From: Bacteroidales bacterium
Lineage (GTDB): Bacteria; Bacteroidota; Bacteroidia; Bacteroidales; UBA932
Length of the DNA: 32,869 bases
Assembly (NCBI GenBank): GCA_024398365.1
Contig: JAKSJG010000016.1
Location: forward strand, 1 to 32,869
Reading direction: 5' to 3'
Of this stretch, positions 1 through 6,587 are shown in pieces. The translations under genes and the position numbers were made by a program. Position 1 is the first letter of the stretch; every line of letters begins with the position of its first letter. The notes beneath the pieces were generated by a model that made no database searches, was not told where the DNA came from, and was given only the letters and a program-made list of their open reading frames with translations.

Positions 1-11
1 AGATGGGGAGG

Positions 12-480
12 CTATAGCTTTTCTATTGCTTCAAGAGATAATCCGGAATACTTGGGAATTAATAACACTGGCATGCCATCTTCTTTCATCTCTTCCTTCT
101 TTAAATCCATTGCTGCGAGCCACTTCGAGGCAACCGGCGTTGTTGCGTGCAACAGAGATGCATAATAGTATATTCCGTCAACATTTACTTTTGCATGGGA
201 TAATGTAAAATCTGTCTTTTCCTCTGATGAATTGAACCATATTGAGAACAATCTGTCGCGAACTGATGGTTTTTCTTACATCCTTATTCCCGGACGTATC
301 TGCCTTGTTTTTACTTTCGATAAAGAACTGATAGACACCTTCATCCAGGATAGTAAAATCTTTGACGAAGCCTACAATAAAAGAGTCATCCTTGAATGAG
401 AATGTAAACGAGCCACCCCCTGTTAATGAAACAGGAAGTGTGGATCTGGCATTTATGGCTGAGAGGGAGAGTTCTTTCAT
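12..480 (-). pseudogene. Frameshifted DUF6169-like hypothetical gene
   Basis: Two minus-strand reading frames together look like one Bacteroidota protein of the DUF6169 type (function unknown). The upstream frame starts at ATG 480 and encodes an N-terminal half ending in a VRKTI segment. The downstream frame continues as RDRLFSIWFNSSEEKTDF and ends at the TAG at 12-14. The two frames meet near 255-265. From memory of the family, members carry about 20 more residues between the two parts, including an ICDTSDGR-like motif, so a small frame-changing deletion seems to have removed them. A sequencing or assembly indel would explain the frame change but not the missing motif. The start overlaps the stop of the 51-codon gene just upstream (ATGA), which indicates translational coupling. 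The family assignment is by eye and moderate; the frame break itself is directly visible. Confidence 0.5.
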
Positions 481-632
481 TCCTCAATAACTTTCGGCAT
501 GAAAAGACCGATTCCTTCCATCTGCTCCCTGGAAGCCCCCTCGCGTACGGCCTGCGACCATTTCTGACGCAGAGCTACCGCTTGCCTGAAGGCTTCAATC
601 CTCTCTTCATTCTTATCGTACTGTCTGATCAT
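477..632 (-). CDS. Small charged hypothetical protein (51 aa)
   Basis: A 51-codon minus-strand frame runs from ATG 632 to TGA 477-479. The product starts MIRQYDKNEERIEAF and ends LFMPKVIEE; it is charged, predicted helical and has no signal peptide or membrane segment. Its stop overlaps the start of the DUF6169-like gene in an ATGA arrangement, which is the main reason to believe it is real. Small helical proteins of this kind are often found directly upstream of DUF6169-type genes in Bacteroidota (from general recollection). Function unknown. The partner gene is broken, so this may be a surviving fragment of a decaying operon. I saw no clear promoter or Shine-Dalgarno sequence. Confidence 0.55.
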   Translation of the reverse strand: MIRQYDKNEERIEAFRQAVALRQKWSQAVREGASREQMEGIGLFMPKVIEE

Positions 633-827
633 ACTCAAAAGTTATTTCGAGACAATCAAAGTAATTTACAAAACTTTTGGGGTTATAAAAATTTGTATGA
701 GTGGGACGAAAATGATAAATAGCATACAATCAGGCTATTAATAGCCCCGTCCTCATCAATTCTTGCATGAGCGGCAATCGCTTCCGCATCATCCGACGCA
801 AATACCGGCCACTTCCAAATAAATTGT

Positions 828-835
828 TACATTTG
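828..835 (+). promoter_or_regulatory. Bacteroidota -7 element for cdd
   Basis: TACATTTG matches the Bacteroidota -7 consensus TAnnTTTG exactly and lies 20 nt upstream of the cdd ATG. No good TTTG -33 box is present at the usual 19-21 nt distance, so this is a half-consensus promoter. The rest of 633-827 is intergenic and contains no convincing gene. Confidence 0.55.
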
Positions 836-855
836 CACAAACAAACGATGTGATT

Positions 856-1329
856 ATGATAGAGAAGAAGTTGGAGATTAAGTACTGCGAGTATGAGTCC
901 GCGGATGAACTGGAACCACGCGACAGGGAGCTCTTCGATGCGGCTGTGTCCGCACTCGCCGGCTCATACGCACCATACTCCAATTTCAATGTCGGAGCGG
1001 CCGTGAGGCTGGGCAACGGATTGATGGTGAAGGGTGCAAATCAGGAGAATTCCGCATATCCGTCAGGGCTCTGCGCCGAACGCACCGCGATGTTCTCGGC
1101 GGCGTCCCGCTATCCTGACCAGCCTATTGTGGCAATAGCCCTTGTGGCCGCCCAGCACGGTGTCCTGCAGCCGGCGCCTACCTATCCCTGCGGTGCCTGC
1201 CGCCAGGTGATGGCACAATATCAGCAGAAGGCGGGAACGCCTATGCGCATAATAGTTGGAAGCGGGAAAGCTGTTCAGATATTTGACGGCGTCGAATCCA
1301 TCCTTCCGTTTATTTTTACGGACATATAA
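856..1329 (+). CDS. cdd: Cytidine deaminase
   Basis: A homotetramer-type zinc cytidine deaminase that converts cytidine and deoxycytidine to uridine and deoxyuridine in pyrimidine salvage (cytosolic). The zinc and catalytic motifs are intact: CAE at residues 73-75 (Cys73 ligand, Glu75 proton shuttle) in GLCAERTAMF, and PCGACRQ with Cys112 and Cys115. The SNFNVGAAV segment near residue 42-50 is typical of the substrate pocket. I chose ATG 856 (157 aa). An in-frame GTG lies at 850, but ATG 848 runs straight into a stop, and 856 is better spaced from the TACATTTG promoter element. The N-terminus is about 20 residues longer than in the shortest bacterial Cdd proteins. The gene stands alone, followed by a 300 bp non-coding region. 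Confidence 0.95.
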   Translation: MIEKKLEIKYCEYESADELEPRDRELFDAAVSALAGSYAPYSNFNVGAAVRLGNGLMVKGANQENSAYPSGLCAERTAMFSAASRYPDQPIVAIALVAAQHGVLQPAPTYPCGACRQVMAQYQQKAGTPMRIIVGSGKAVQIFDGVESILPFIFTDI

Positions 1330-1360
1330 AAATGGCAGAGGGCCTCAGTAAGTGTAGTAA

Positions 1361-1472
1361 GAACGCGTCAGCGTTCCGGCCGGTCCCGGTCTTTGCGCAG
1401 CAAAGACGCAAAGGGCTTGAGGCCGCGGGGGATTGTTGCGTCAGCAACAGTAAAGGGGGCAGAGCCCCCTTT
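1361..1472. repeat. Chain of four short perfect hairpins
   Basis: Downstream of cdd there are four successive perfect inverted repeats. GAACGC/GCGTTC (1361-1376) has loop GTCA. GTCTTTGC/GCAAAGAC (1389-1407) has loop GCA. TGTTGC/GCAACA (1434-1449) has loop GTCA. AAAGGGGGC/GCCCCCTTT (1452-1472) has loop AGA. No believable protein is encoded on either strand. The regular spacing and tiny loops suggest a dispersed intergenic repeat or a structured 3' region rather than a single terminator. The last hairpin could terminate cdd transcription. The hairpins lie directly beyond the 3' end of the SRP RNA gene on the other strand. Confidence 0.7.
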
Positions 1473-1500
1473 GTACTGCTTGCCCCTTTTTGGGCGAAGC

Positions 1501-1607
1501 AAAAAAAAGGGGTAAGCTTGATATATCGCACCGCTACAACCACCTACCCTTGCTGCGGTCAAGCCCTGGGGGAGTTCAGTGGGAGCTGGTCGTATACGAC
1601 TTACCCC
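1501..1607 (-). ncRNA. ffs: Signal recognition particle RNA (4.5S-like)
   Basis: The minus strand encodes a ~105 nt RNA that fits a bacterial SRP RNA, the scaffold that binds Ffh and targets ribosomes to the membrane. The 5' end GGGGTAAG (1600-1607) pairs exactly with CTTACCCC (1509-1516), which runs into eight T residues (1501-1508). The closing helix thus ends in a terminator-like U tract. Inside, ACGACCA pairs with TGGTTGT. The apical region CCCCCAGGG...GCAGCAAGGGTAGG keeps the CAGG and AGCA strands of the conserved symmetric loop. The tip is GGC-TTGA-CCGC instead of the common GGAA tetraloop. A consensus -7 box lies just upstream. Identification rests on recognised motifs and pairing, not on a covariance-model search. 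Confidence 0.82.
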
Positions 1608-1611
1608 GGCA

Positions 1612-1642
1612 CAAAAGTAGAAAGATTTTTTGAAATATGAAA
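1612..1642 (-). promoter_or_regulatory. Promoter of the SRP RNA gene
   Basis: On the minus strand TACTTTTG (1612-1619) matches TAnnTTTG exactly. It is preceded, at a spacing of 19 nt, by TTTC (1639-1642), one mismatch from the -33 box TTTG. The -33 box lies inside the first two codons of mnmA, so the SRP RNA and mnmA are divergently transcribed from interleaved sequence. Confidence 0.65.
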
Positions 1643-2809
1643 ATTTGTATAGGTCTTTCCGGAGGAGTGGACTCCAGCGTTGCAGCTCTGCTGCTCAAAC
1701 AGCAGGGATATGACGTCTTCGCTCTGTTCATGCAGAACTGGCATGACACCACCGGCACTCTGCACGGAGACTGCGAGTGGGAGGAGGACAGGTCGGTGGC
1801 TGAGATGGTGGCCCGCAAGATAGGCATACCGTTCCATTTCGTCGATTTGAGCGACGTGTACCGCCAGAGAGTGGTCGATTATATGTTCGATGAATATGCG
1901 AAGGGGCGCACTCCCAATCCGGATGTGCTCTGCAACCGTGAGATAAAGTTCGATGCCTTCCTGAAGGCGGCGCAGGACCTTGGCGCCGACATGGTGGCCA
2001 CCGGCCATTACTGTCGCAAGGCTGAGTTCACTGACGCGGAGGGCAGGACGATATACCGCCTGCTTGCCGGCTCCGACCCGAACAAGGACCAGAGCTATTT
2101 CCTCTGCCAGCTCAATCAGGAGCAGCTCTCCAAGGCCATGTTCCCTATCGGGGACATCATCAAGCCGGAGGTCCGCCGTCTCGCACATGAGGCCGGTCTT
2201 CCGAGCGCTGACAAGAAGGACTCGCAGGGCATATGCTTCGTCGGCAAGGTCGATCTGCCGGTATTCCTCCAGCAGAAGCTCAAGTCCAGGGAGGGTGACG
2301 TGGTCGAGATATTCCCTTCCTTCTACGACAATCTCCCGGAGAAGACCACTCTTGAGGAACTTGCCGAGCCTATAGTCTATAAGCCTTCCGACGGCAAGGT
2401 GATAGGACGCCACATAGGCGCCCAGTACTATACCATTGGCCAGCGCAAGGGCCTGAACATCGGAGGCCACAAGGAATCCATATTCATCATTTACATAGAC
2501 ATCATCAACAATGTGATATATGTGGGCGAAGGCCAGTCGCATCCGGGATTGCACCGCAAGGCGCTGCGCATACGTCCCGAGGAAGTGCATTGGATACGTC
2601 CTGACCAGACCATGGCAGAGGGGGAGGAGCGCCGCTATCTGGTGCGCATACGCTACCGCCAGCCTCTGCAGGAGGCGACTCTCATCAGCCGGGCGGACGG
2701 TATGTACATACTTTTCGACCAGCCTCAGCGCGGCGTGACGCCAGGTCAGTTCGCCGCCTGGTACGATACTGAAGGGGAGATGCTTGGAAGCGGAGTGATA
2801 GACAGATGA
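1637..2809 (+). CDS. mnmA: tRNA-specific 2-thiouridylase MnmA
   Basis: MnmA adenylates U34 of the glutamate, glutamine and lysine tRNAs and inserts sulfur to give s2U, which keeps decoding accurate. At 390 aa it is full length. The N-type ATP pyrophosphatase PP-loop SGGVDSS is at residues 8-14. The catalytic cysteines are Cys99 in NPDVLCNREIKF and Cys200 in GICF. The central and C-terminal beta-barrel domains follow, with the GQRKGL segment typical of the family. ATG 1637 is right because the PP-loop then sits at its usual distance from the N-terminus. The stop overlaps the ATG of the next gene (ATGA), so mnmA and the flavoprotein are probably co-transcribed and coupled. No sulfur-relay (Tus) genes are in the window. 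Confidence 0.97.
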   Translation: MKICIGLSGGVDSSVAALLLKQQGYDVFALFMQNWHDTTGTLHGDCEWEEDRSVAEMVARKIGIPFHFVDLSDVYRQRVVDYMFDEYAKGRTPNPDVLCNREIKFDAFLKAAQDLGADMVATGHYCRKAEFTDAEGRTIYRLLAGSDPNKDQSYFLCQLNQEQLSKAMFPIGDIIKPEVRRLAHEAGLPSADKKDSQGICFVGKVDLPVFLQQKLKSREGDVVEIFPSFYDNLPEKTTLEELAEPIVYKPSDGKVIGRHIGAQYYTIGQRKGLNIGGHKESIFIIYIDIINNVIYVGEGQSHPGLHRKALRIRPEEVHWIRPDQTMAEGEERRYLVRIRYRQPLQEATLISRADGMYILFDQPQRGVTPGQFAAWYDTEGEMLGSGVIDR

Positions 2810-4095
2810 TACAGTCGGACATAGTAGTGATAGGCGGCGGTGCTGCCGGAATGATGGCTGCGGCGAAGGCTGCGGCTGAGGGGTGTACCGTCACCCTGCT
2901 CGAGAAGAACGCTTTCTGCGGCAAGAAGATCAATATCACAGGCAAGGGCCGCTGCAATATGACCAATATGAAGCCATGGGCGGAGTTTTCGCAGCATGTG
3001 CATCCGGTTGCAGCCTTCCTGCGTCCTGCATTCTATTCGTTTTCCAATGAGGATACCGTGGATTTCTTCAATTCCATCGGCGTTCCGACGGTGGTGACTC
3101 AGGGCGACCGTGTCTTCCCCGAATCCATGAGGGCCTTCGACGTGTCCCGCGCGCTGGCATCCCATCTGGAGGATATCGGAGTCAATGTCATTTGCGGAGC
3201 GGATGTCCTGGGCGTGACCAAGTCGGGCGAAGATGCCGCGGACGGCAATGCCATGCGTACCTCCTTCATAGTCGATGGCCGGGCGGAGGCAGAAGTCATA
3301 GCCAGCGCCGCCGTGATAGTGGCCACGGGAGGTCTGTCATATCCTACGACGGGTTCAACCGGATTCGGATATGAGATAGCGAAGAGTTTCGGCCACAGCA
3401 TCACCACCACCTTCCCGTCGCTGACCGCACTGATGCCGTCACATTATGACAGGGACCTGGAGGGCCTGGAGCTGCAGAACGTCGGCATCATACTCTACGT
3501 GGACCGCGACCTGATACAGATGGAGCAGGGCGACCTGAACTTCACTGACAACGGCATAGAGGGACCGATAGGCTTCCGCATCAGCCGCAAGGCGGTGCAT
3601 GCGCTGATCAACGGGCAGAAGGTCGAGCTTTCCCTTGACCTCAAGCCTGCGCTCAGCCTGGAGAAGCTCAATGCCCGCATAGACCGCGAGATCGCTTCGC
3701 TCGGCTCGTCAAGAGCCACGCTGGGTCCTGCGAAGATGCGCAGTCTGCTGCGCACCCTGATGCCTGCGGAACTGGTGGCGCCTTTTGTCAACGCCCATCC
3801 GGAACTCAATGCCTCCAATCTTGCCGGTCTTCTCAAGGAATGGCGTTTCAGGATAAGTTCATATACGGGTTACGAGCGTGCGGTGGTCACCGCCGGCGGC
3901 GTGAACCAGAAGGAAATAATAGCCAAATCAATGCGTTCCCGCAAGGAAGAGGGGCTCTACTTTGCAGGTGAGGTGATTGATATGGACTGTGATACGGGAG
4001 GCTACAATCTTCAGGCGGCATTCAGCACCGGCGCTCTGGCCGGCAGAAGCGCCGCTCAGCGTATATTGAACTCCAGATCCGGAGAATCCGAATAG
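2806..4095 (+). CDS. BaiN/YhiN-type FAD-dependent oxidoreductase (HI0933 family)
   Basis: A 429 aa flavoprotein of the HI0933/YhiN/BaiN group, often annotated as aminoacetone oxidase family. The dinucleotide-binding motif GGGAAG is at residues 10-15, followed by the family signature TGKGRCNMTN near residue 45. The ATGGLSYPTTGSTGFGY segment lies in the middle, and the C-terminal FAD contact GLYFAGEVIDMDCDTGGYN is complete. Length and domain order are normal. The physiological substrate of most members is unknown. One clostridial relative was implicated in bile-acid metabolism, but that role should not be transferred here on similarity alone. The start overlaps the mnmA stop by 4 nt. The 3' end overlaps the convergent minus-strand gene by about 40 bp. 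Confidence 0.9.
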   Translation: MIQSDIVVIGGGAAGMMAAAKAAAEGCTVTLLEKNAFCGKKINITGKGRCNMTNMKPWAEFSQHVHPVAAFLRPAFYSFSNEDTVDFFNSIGVPTVVTQGDRVFPESMRAFDVSRALASHLEDIGVNVICGADVLGVTKSGEDAADGNAMRTSFIVDGRAEAEVIASAAVIVATGGLSYPTTGSTGFGYEIAKSFGHSITTTFPSLTALMPSHYDRDLEGLELQNVGIILYVDRDLIQMEQGDLNFTDNGIEGPIGFRISRKAVHALINGQKVELSLDLKPALSLEKLNARIDREIASLGSSRATLGPAKMRSLLRTLMPAELVAPFVNAHPELNASNLAGLLKEWRFRISSYTGYERAVVTAGGVNQKEIIAKSMRSRKEEGLYFAGEVIDMDCDTGGYNLQAAFSTGALAGRSAAQRILNSRSGESE

Positions 4096-4517
4096 CGGTT
4101 CACCGCGTCACCGCGCCGGTATGTGGCAGGGTCGTCGGCCTCGAAGGCGATGATGTCTGCGAAACGCACCGATATGTGGCGGGTAATACGCTCTATCTCG
4201 GCGCATATATGGTCGAACTGCGCGCGGTCCAGCTGATATGCCGGAGTCATTTCCTCGAAGAAATATGACGAATAGTCTATGTGCGTGATACTTTCGTTGC
4301 AGGTGAAGAGTATGCCGCGGCCGAGGGCATCGAAATAACGGTGGGCAAAGGCCTTGGGAACGGCCTTGCCCGCCTTGATTATTTTGATATAGGTACAGTT
4401 CCGGGCCGTTGCCGAAACAATGTCGTCGGGGATGTAGAAGTCCTTGGCCTCTCTCTCGAGAGTGGTGTCGGGACGGGTGTAGAACTCACCGTCAGCCTTG
4501 ACTACGATGATGTTCAT
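4056..4517 (-). CDS. Shortened FAH-like protein, metal ligands not conserved
   Basis: A 153 aa protein recalling the Bacteroidota branch of the fumarylacetoacetate hydrolase (FAH) family. The stretch FYIPDD (27-32), then YIKIIKAGKAVPKAFAHRYFDALGRGILFT (43-72), follows the family pattern FYIPDF..HYEVELVVRI.RLGK...KFAHRYYDEIG.GIDFT. The two metal-binding glutamates of the E-x-E motif are replaced by Arg39 and Cys41, and the Asp of GIDFTARD by Leu70. The protein is also ~50 residues shorter than usual and ends in an unrelated-looking tail. It is therefore probably not a working hydrolase. It is the last gene of dnaN-dnaQ-this gene, overlapping dnaQ by 4 nt, and it runs ~40 bp into the convergent flavoprotein gene. 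The family link is inferred by eye; function unknown. Confidence 0.6.
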   Translation of the reverse strand: MNIIVVKADGEFYTRPDTTLEREAKDFYIPDDIVSATARNCTYIKIIKAGKAVPKAFAHRYFDALGRGILFTCNESITHIDYSSYFFEEMTPAYQLDRAQFDHICAEIERITRHISVRFADIIAFEADDPATYRRGDAVNRYSDSPDLEFNIR

Positions 4518-5308
4518 AACTGCATCATGTCCTTGCGTATCTCCGTAAGGACTTTCTTGGTGTCCAGGGTGAAGTCACCTTCCATCATCCAGCTGTAATA
4601 GCTCGGCTCCTTGGCCAGCACTTCGGTGACGAGTCTGCCCTTGTGCTTGCCGAAGTTGAATACAGGCTGGTCCTTGTCGTTGAGGACTATGCGTCCGGCA
4701 TAATCCACGAAGCGGTTCTGGATGGAGTATTTGGCCAGATACTCGACGTCGTTCTGGAGAGGCTCGTCGTCATCGGCATATCTGTCGAGCTGTGCCTCCA
4801 GCACCTCGTAGGTCGCCATGGTGTCGGCTTCCGCAGAGTGTGCGTTGTCGAGGTTCTTGCTGCAGTAGAACTTGTATGCTGCCTTGAGTGTGCGCTGTTC
4901 CTTCTTGTGGAAGATGTTCTGCACGTCCACGAGCTTGCGCTTGCGGAAATCGAAATCCACGCCGGCGCGGATGAATTCCTCCGCCAGCATCGGGATGTCG
5001 AACTTCATTGAGTTGTAGCCCGCGATGTCGCAGCCCTTCATGAACTGTGCGAGGGATTTGGCTATCTGAGAGAATTTAGGTTCGTCCTTGACGTCATCGT
5101 TGCTGATGCCATGTACGGCTTCGGCTTCCGGTGAGATGGGGATGGTGGGGTTGACGCGCCTTGTCTTGACTTCGACCTTATTGGGCTCTCCCGGAGCACC
5201 GGGAGAAACCTTTACGATCGATATTTCAACTATCCTGTCAGTTGCGACATTGAGACCCGTACTTTCGATATCGAAGAACAGGAGCGGATTCTTGAGTTTG
5301 AGCTGCAT
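4514..5308 (-). CDS. DnaQ-like DEDDh 3'-5' exonuclease
   Basis: A 264 aa exonuclease of the DnaQ/epsilon superfamily that probably acts in proofreading or DNA repair. Exo I is FDIESTGL with Asp13 and Glu15. Exo II is NSMKFDIPML with Asp104. Exo III is AHSAEADT with His157 and Asp162, which makes it the DEDDh type. After the nuclease domain comes a C-terminal segment with FGKHKG (219-224) and YYSWMMEGDF, a DUF3820-like module seen on Bacteroidota members. The ATG overlaps the dnaN stop by one base (TAATG), and its own stop overlaps the next start by 4 nt, so expression is tied to the sliding clamp gene. Whether it is the replicative epsilon subunit or a stand-alone exonuclease cannot be told from the sequence, hence no gene symbol. 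Confidence 0.9.
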   Translation of the reverse strand: MQLKLKNPLLFFDIESTGLNVATDRIVEISIVKVSPGAPGEPNKVEVKTRRVNPTIPISPEAEAVHGISNDDVKDEPKFSQIAKSLAQFMKGCDIAGYNSMKFDIPMLAEEFIRAGVDFDFRKRKLVDVQNIFHKKEQRTLKAAYKFYCSKNLDNAHSAEADTMATYEVLEAQLDRYADDDEPLQNDVEYLAKYSIQNRFVDYAGRIVLNDKDQPVFNFGKHKGRLVTEVLAKEPSYYSWMMEGDFTLDTKKVLTEIRKDMMQL

Positions 5309-6435
5309 TATGCGTTGATCATTACAGGCATCAGGAGAGCCTTAATGTTTTCTACAGGATCAGGTTCGTCCGCAGAGACGATGAGGGCGGCCCTGCAAGG
5401 GTCGGCGAGCTCGAGGGTGATGTTGCGGTATGGCAGGTTGCCGAGTATCTCGAGGAGGAATGAAGCCTTGAAGCCTATTTCCATGGCTTCACCGTCGTAC
5501 TGGCAAGGCAGGGTCTCGAATGCTGACATCGAGAAGCTGAGGTCCTGTGCGCTGATGAGCACTTCGTTGAAGGAGAGTTTGAGCTTGATCTGGTTGGAAA
5601 CCTGATTTGAGCATACGGCGATACGCTTCACCACGTTGAGAAGGTCGGTGCGGCCAATGGTCATCCTGTTGGTGTTGTTCTTAGGGATGACGGTGCGGTA
5701 TGCAGGATACTTGCCTTCGATGAGGCGGCATACGAGCATGTTGCCGTTGATCTGGAAATATGCGTTCTTGCTGTCGAACTGGATCAGAACGTCGCTGTCA
5801 ACCTTCGCGAGGAGGCTCTTGAGTATGGCAGCAGGTTTCTTGTGGAGGATGAATGAGGACTTCTGGGAAGCCTTTGCACCTGTGAGTTCGAAGCAGATGA
5901 GCTTGTGGGCGTCGGATGCGACGAATGTGGATACTTCTGTGTCAATGTCGAACAGGATACCGTTCATCATAGGACGGAGCTCCTCTTCTGCTGTGGCGTA
6001 GATGGTGTTGTTGATACCGTCCAGGAGGGAGCCGGCTGCGATCTCGAAGCTGTCGGAGGTCTCTGCGATCTCAGGAAGCTTAGGGAAATCGGCTGCGTCG
6101 AAGCAAGGGATCTTGGATGCTCCGCTGGCCCATGAGATCTCCATGATGGATTCGCCTTCGGCTGTCTTGAAGGTAAGAGGCAGGTCAGGGAACTCCTTGA
6201 GAGAGTCAGTAAGAAGCTTTGCAGGCACGGCTGTACGTCCGACTTCGCTGACGCTTTCCATGACGATGGAATTCCTGAGAGTTGTCTCTCCGTCGGATGC
6301 TGTAACTGTGAGAGTGTTGCTGTCAAGCTCGAAAAGGAAGTTTTCGAGGATGGCAAGTGTCGGCTTGTTGGAAATGACCTTGGATACAGATACAAGGCCT
6401 TCGAGCAAATCTGAACTTGATACTGTGAATTTCAT
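5308..6435 (-). CDS. dnaN: DNA polymerase III sliding clamp (beta subunit)
   Basis: The ring-shaped beta clamp that tethers DNA polymerase III and other replication and repair enzymes to DNA. I chose ATG 6435, which gives 375 aa beginning MKFTVSSSDLLEGL, the canonical clamp N-terminus. An upstream in-frame start would add about 21 residues with no clamp similarity, overlapping the promoter and 5' UTR hairpin. The three repeated clamp domains are present, with the conserved EGKYPAYRTVIPK segment in domain 3. The C-terminus ends ALLMPVMINA, close to the usual LMPMRL-type end. It is the first gene of a tight minus-strand operon with the DnaQ-like exonuclease and is divergent from rpoD. It is not next to dnaA, so the window does not show oriC. 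Confidence 0.96.
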   Translation of the reverse strand: MKFTVSSSDLLEGLVSVSKVISNKPTLAILENFLFELDSNTLTVTASDGETTLRNSIVMESVSEVGRTAVPAKLLTDSLKEFPDLPLTFKTAEGESIMEISWASGASKIPCFDAADFPKLPEIAETSDSFEIAAGSLLDGINNTIYATAEEELRPMMNGILFDIDTEVSTFVASDAHKLICFELTGAKASQKSSFILHKKPAAILKSLLAKVDSDVLIQFDSKNAYFQINGNMLVCRLIEGKYPAYRTVIPKNNTNRMTIGRTDLLNVVKRIAVCSNQVSNQIKLKLSFNEVLISAQDLSFSMSAFETLPCQYDGEAMEIGFKASFLLEILGNLPYRNITLELADPCRAALIVSADEPDPVENIKALLMPVMINA

Positions 6436-6466
6436 ATATTTACGAGTTTTGTTTGTTTCAGTCCAA

Positions 6467-6480
6467 GCGGGTTCTCCCGC
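6467..6480 (-). other. 5' UTR hairpin of dnaN
   Basis: GCGGG-TTCT-CCCGC is a perfect 5 bp GC-rich stem between the dnaN -7 element and the dnaN ATG. If transcription starts a few bases after the -7 box, the hairpin sits near the 5' end of the mRNA, where it could stabilise the transcript or adjust translation. Confidence 0.45.
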
Positions 6481-6495
6481 ATCATATAATTTTGA

Positions 6496-6503
6496 CAAAT
6501 ATA
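6496..6503 (-). promoter_or_regulatory. Bacteroidota -7 element for dnaN
   Basis: TATATTTG on the minus strand matches TAnnTTTG exactly and lies ~60 nt upstream of the chosen dnaN start, supporting that start. No exact -33 TTTG is seen at the expected distance. The facing rpoD gene has no obvious consensus promoter; a TTTG at 6533-6536 and TAAAATGA at 6561 are only a weak possibility. Confidence 0.55.
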
Positions 6504-6587
6504 ATAAATATTCCGATGAAAAATCCGGCGGTTTTGTGAAACATTTTCAAAAATGAATCGTAAAATGAAATGCATTGAAAAGAAACT

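Noticed and set aside
426-722. Plus-strand 98-codon frame
   Set aside because: It is antisense to the coupled micro-ORF, has no family resemblance, and its composition fits a shadow frame.
1332-1640. Plus- and minus-strand frames across the cdd-mnmA gap
   Set aside because: They run through the hairpin chain and SRP RNA; the translated sequence is just read-through of inverted repeats.
1601-2590. 329-codon minus-strand frame opposite mnmA
   Set aside because: Long antisense frame caused by GC-rich codon bias; mnmA on the other strand has all family motifs.
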